Source of the DNA: Cotesia glomerata
Lineage: Eukaryota > Arthropoda > Insecta > Hymenoptera > Braconidae
Assembly: GCF_020080835.1 (NCBI RefSeq)
Contig: NC_058163.1
Span: 4,375,318 to 4,439,317 of the forward strand
Reading direction: 5' to 3'
DNA length: 64,000 nucleotides
How positions within the stretch are numbered: position 1 is the stretch's first letter; every line of letters begins with the position of its first letter. Below are positions 61,493 through 64,000 of the stretch, piece by piece. The notes under the pieces were generated by a model. It was not told where the DNA came from, did no database searches, and worked only from the letters and a program-made list of their open reading frames with translations. A program made the translations under genes and the position numbers.

Positions 61493-62626
61493 CTGTAACA
61501 GAAAGAGACACCATCATGTTACCATTTAATATCCTGTGTAGATCTAACACAAATTATCTTATTCTCCAACAACAATACACATCACCGTGCTCTTTGAGTT
61601 ACACGCCCCCCCCCTCCCTTTGAAAACTGCCAGTGCAAACGGACCCGAATCGAAATTAATTTCCAATACACCTGCGTCGTCTAGAAATGGGAAAATCCAC
61701 GAACGTAGCTCCATTATCGGAAAAGTCTCTTCAGTTTTGTCCAGAGTATTTCCATTCGGAATGTCGGCACTCGAAATCGAAATCGAAATCGATTTTGTCG
61801 TTGAGTGTCACGTTAGCACCTTTTGGATTCCGGGTTGAAGAACTGCAATTTTCTCAATCACAGTCTCGGAAGGTAGAAAGCTTGGAAAAAAAAGTTCATC
61901 ATTTGATTTAGTTTTTTTATAATCGTCTTTATTCCGTTGAGGATTAAGCAACTGGAGTTTAGTATCTGTAATAGTATAACCAGAAAAGGGAAACTGGTAA
62001 AGATGAGCCGGAGTAGATGACAGAGGAAGAGAGTTAGAGGTTCCAGTCAAAGTATAAGCCGAGAAACTTGATGCAACCAACAGAAGCTCTTTGGAAGTAG
62101 ATGTGGATGTTACAGCGCACGCGGGAGTAAAGCTATCTCAGTTTCGGGTCGTCTCTCTTTTAAGCAGAAAATCTAATTTGCGTAGCTTAACTCGTAAGGA
62201 GCTCCAGATGCACAAACGTTGACGCACTGGGGTTTCAATTTACGAGAGACAAGATGAGGTGGTGAAGGGAACCCCAGTATCTACACCCCCGCCTCGTCTT
62301 ACTCTCCCTGCTGGAACTGTCATGGTTTTGCTAGCAAAAGCCGGATCGTCGAGTCCTTTTGCTATCCTACTCGATGTATTCATCCTCTTGGCAACTGCTG
62401 GTGGGTTGATCCTCAGTTGAGAGCTAAATAAACATCATTACTCGAGCCCGAGCACTTCTCATCACTCTCAGAACTTGAGACTCTGCTCCAGAATCTTGGA
62501 ATAAGACTTAAGCCTTTCCAATGTACACCAACATTCAATGAATACCTGATTTTATCTGATCGATCCTTCGTTAAGAGCGGTTGATAGTTGATTTTCAAAC
62601 GTGTTTTTCTCATGTATGTGATAAAA
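61493..62626. other. Less A+T-rich region upstream of the first visible exon
   Basis: Should be intron of the zinc-finger gene if the preceding exon is off-window. No TGY-AAR|GT junction giving the missing first Cys was found here. Short open frames on both strands are not supported. Confidence 0.35.
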
Positions 62627-62631
62627 TTTCG

Positions 62632-62695
62632 AAAAAAAACGCTTCGCTCTTCGATAGATAATTAAATTATTTATCGAAGAGCGAAGCGCTTTTTT
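62632..62695. repeat. Compact perfect-stem hairpin
   Basis: CGCTTCGCTCTTCGATA (62640-62656) and TATCGAAGAGCGAAGCG (62672-62688) are exact complements, extended by A and T runs on the outside, with a loop of about 15 A+T bases. It has a terminator-like shape but no gene next to it; possibly an excision remnant or small MITE. Confidence 0.75.
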
Positions 62696-62880
62696 GGAAA
62701 ATTTTCATTTATTTATGCATAAAATGCGTTTTAAGATTCCATTTGTTGTACAAGTATGACAGAGATACTTTCATTTGTCCAATAGAGGGCGAGAGAGAGA
62801 AAAAATGTAAACCCTTCTTAACAGAAATAACAGCAATTGATTTGAATCTTTTATTTGAGAAACCCCATAAGGGGCATTCC

Positions 62881-63642
62881 ACACGGAAAAAAGTAAACTG
62901 TAATATTCACTCGGATTCCGGTTAATTTTTATAGTTTCAAACAGTAAAGCGGACATCGAGGTGGCAAAAATATGAATATTACAGAACGTACTGTAGAAAG
63001 TATAAAAGCCACAATTTATAATTTGATATCCAAAATAATTGATTAGTAGCTGTGACTATAGTAAATAACGACTCTTGCATCTTAAAAAATTACAGTTTCA
63101 AACAGTAAAAATTGCCATTTCAATATATAGTCGATATTATGAGGAGAAAGGGAACTCAGATGAAAGAGAAGGGGGTCTCACTCTGGGAGAATTTTACATT
63201 TGAAACAGTAAAAATTATACTTTTAAAATATAAATTTTACCAGTCTAAGCAAGTCAATAATTACAGTTTGATTTTTAGCGTTGCGTTTAAAATTTAGTAA
63301 GTACTTTGTAAATATTGACGTTGCTTGTATTAGAAATTTACTAACTTTATTTTATACTTTTTACCTATCATAAGATCATTTTTTAGGTACGAAATAATAA
63401 ATATCAAAGTCTGAATTATTAATTATTATACTTTAACATTTTAGACATTTACACAGCGAATATTACTATTTGAAATAGTATTTTCTTCCATGTAAAGGGT
63501 AAATTGTAACGTTGAAATGGTAAATATTATAAAGTGAATAGTAAAATCAAGATTTTACTGTTTGAAATGGTAATTTTTAGCAGTTGATCATTACTTATTA
63601 TAAATCGACTGTTATTTATTACAGTTTACTTTTTTCCGTGCA
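62881..63642 (-). mobile_element. TIR element, CACGGAAAAAAGTAAACTG family
   Basis: Inverted near-copy of 38715-39478, with ends ACACGGAAAAAAGTAAACTG and CAGTTTACTTTTTTCCGTGC. Confidence 0.88.
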
Positions 63643-64000
63643 TGCAAAATGGGAAAATGACTAAAATTTAAAAATTTCTCTAATTCATTCTAATTTAGTC
63701 CTAATTTATTATTAAGGAAGTTCTTTCGCTCCAGTTGTCACAACAACTGTAGTAGTCAATATTCGAGAAATTAAAATAAAAAACCCATGAAAATTTCTAA
63801 AATTAAAAAATAAATAGAACATGAGGCATTAATCGTTGAAATTTTAAAAATTAAAAAAAAAAAAATAGTTAAATACAAAAATTAATTTGACTCTTGTAAA
63901 TCAGCTGTTAGTAACCTATCCGTGATTTGGCAACGCTTTATTTCGGTTGTTTACATTTTTATTTGCACAATATAACCTTAACCATGTTTAACTTTTTGCA
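63643..64000 (-). repeat. Inverted copy of 38350-38714, cut by window edge
   Basis: Follows the TIR element just as in the 38-kb copy (TGCAAAATGGGAAAATGACT at the join) and includes GTGATTTGGCAACGCTTTA. It continues beyond the window. Confidence 0.8.

Noticed and set aside
1..64000. Autonomous transposon or integrated virus (reverse transcriptase, transposase, Rep-helicase, capsid or integrase genes)
   Set aside because: No open frame in the window resembles any of these; the elements are short and non-coding.

Overview
The window looks like arthropod, probably insect, nuclear DNA. It is very A+T-rich, has no bacterial-style gene packing, and carries spliced exons with GT-AG introns among many small non-autonomous transposons. 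A hymenopteran (for example a parasitoid wasp) would fit the base composition and the MITE/Helitron load, but this is a guess from general character, not from a recognised species marker.

The only coding unit I can defend is one C2H2 zinc-finger transcription-factor gene on the minus strand. Its exons read from high to low coordinates: 61492-61374 (end of one finger plus most of a second), 56307-56001 (end of finger two, finger three, Ser/Thr/Pro/Gly-rich linker), 34615-34346 (Gln/Ser/Ala-rich) and probably 20112-19960 (Tyr/Gln-rich). The phases agree at every junction: 119 nt leaving two bases, 307 nt restoring phase 0, then 270 nt and 153 nt exactly in frame. The 5' exons lie beyond the right edge of the window; the 3' end is uncertain. 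The introns are about 5.1, 21.4 and 14.2 kb.

Almost everything else is repeat. I see two Helitron-like families (5' TC, 3' hairpin then CTAG), one nested in the other twice; several TIR/MITE families with ends like CACGGAAAAAA, CACGGAGAGAAA, ACACAGAAAAA and TACACTGAAAAAAA; three long foldback elements (about 2.34-2.87, 9.00-9.47 and 51.31-51.67 kb); a tRNA-derived SINE with a 12-bp target duplication (55651-55920); three dispersed arrays of a 355-bp tandem unit; a 141-bp array, a ~100-bp array, a 20-bp minisatellite and TA microsatellites. Large inverted copies link 1-395 with 41.1-41.6 kb, 3.44-5.0 with 54.15-55.95 kb, and 38.35-39.48 with 62.88-64.0 kb.

Between the repeats are less A+T-rich islands (0.65-1.42, 5.1-5.9, 7.9-9.0, 12.2-13.6, 15.4-16.3, 19.6-21.0, 22.8-23.4, 25.7-26.0, 28.0-28.7, 30.4-31.0, 39.8-41.0, 43.1-44.2, 45.6-46.5, 49.7-50.7, 53.5-54.1, 56.3-57.1, 58.2-59.2 and 61.5-62.6 kb) in which I recognise no gene. 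They may be conserved non-coding or regulatory DNA of the zinc-finger locus. No transposase, helicase or reverse transcriptase coding sequence was recognised, so every mobile element here appears non-autonomous.
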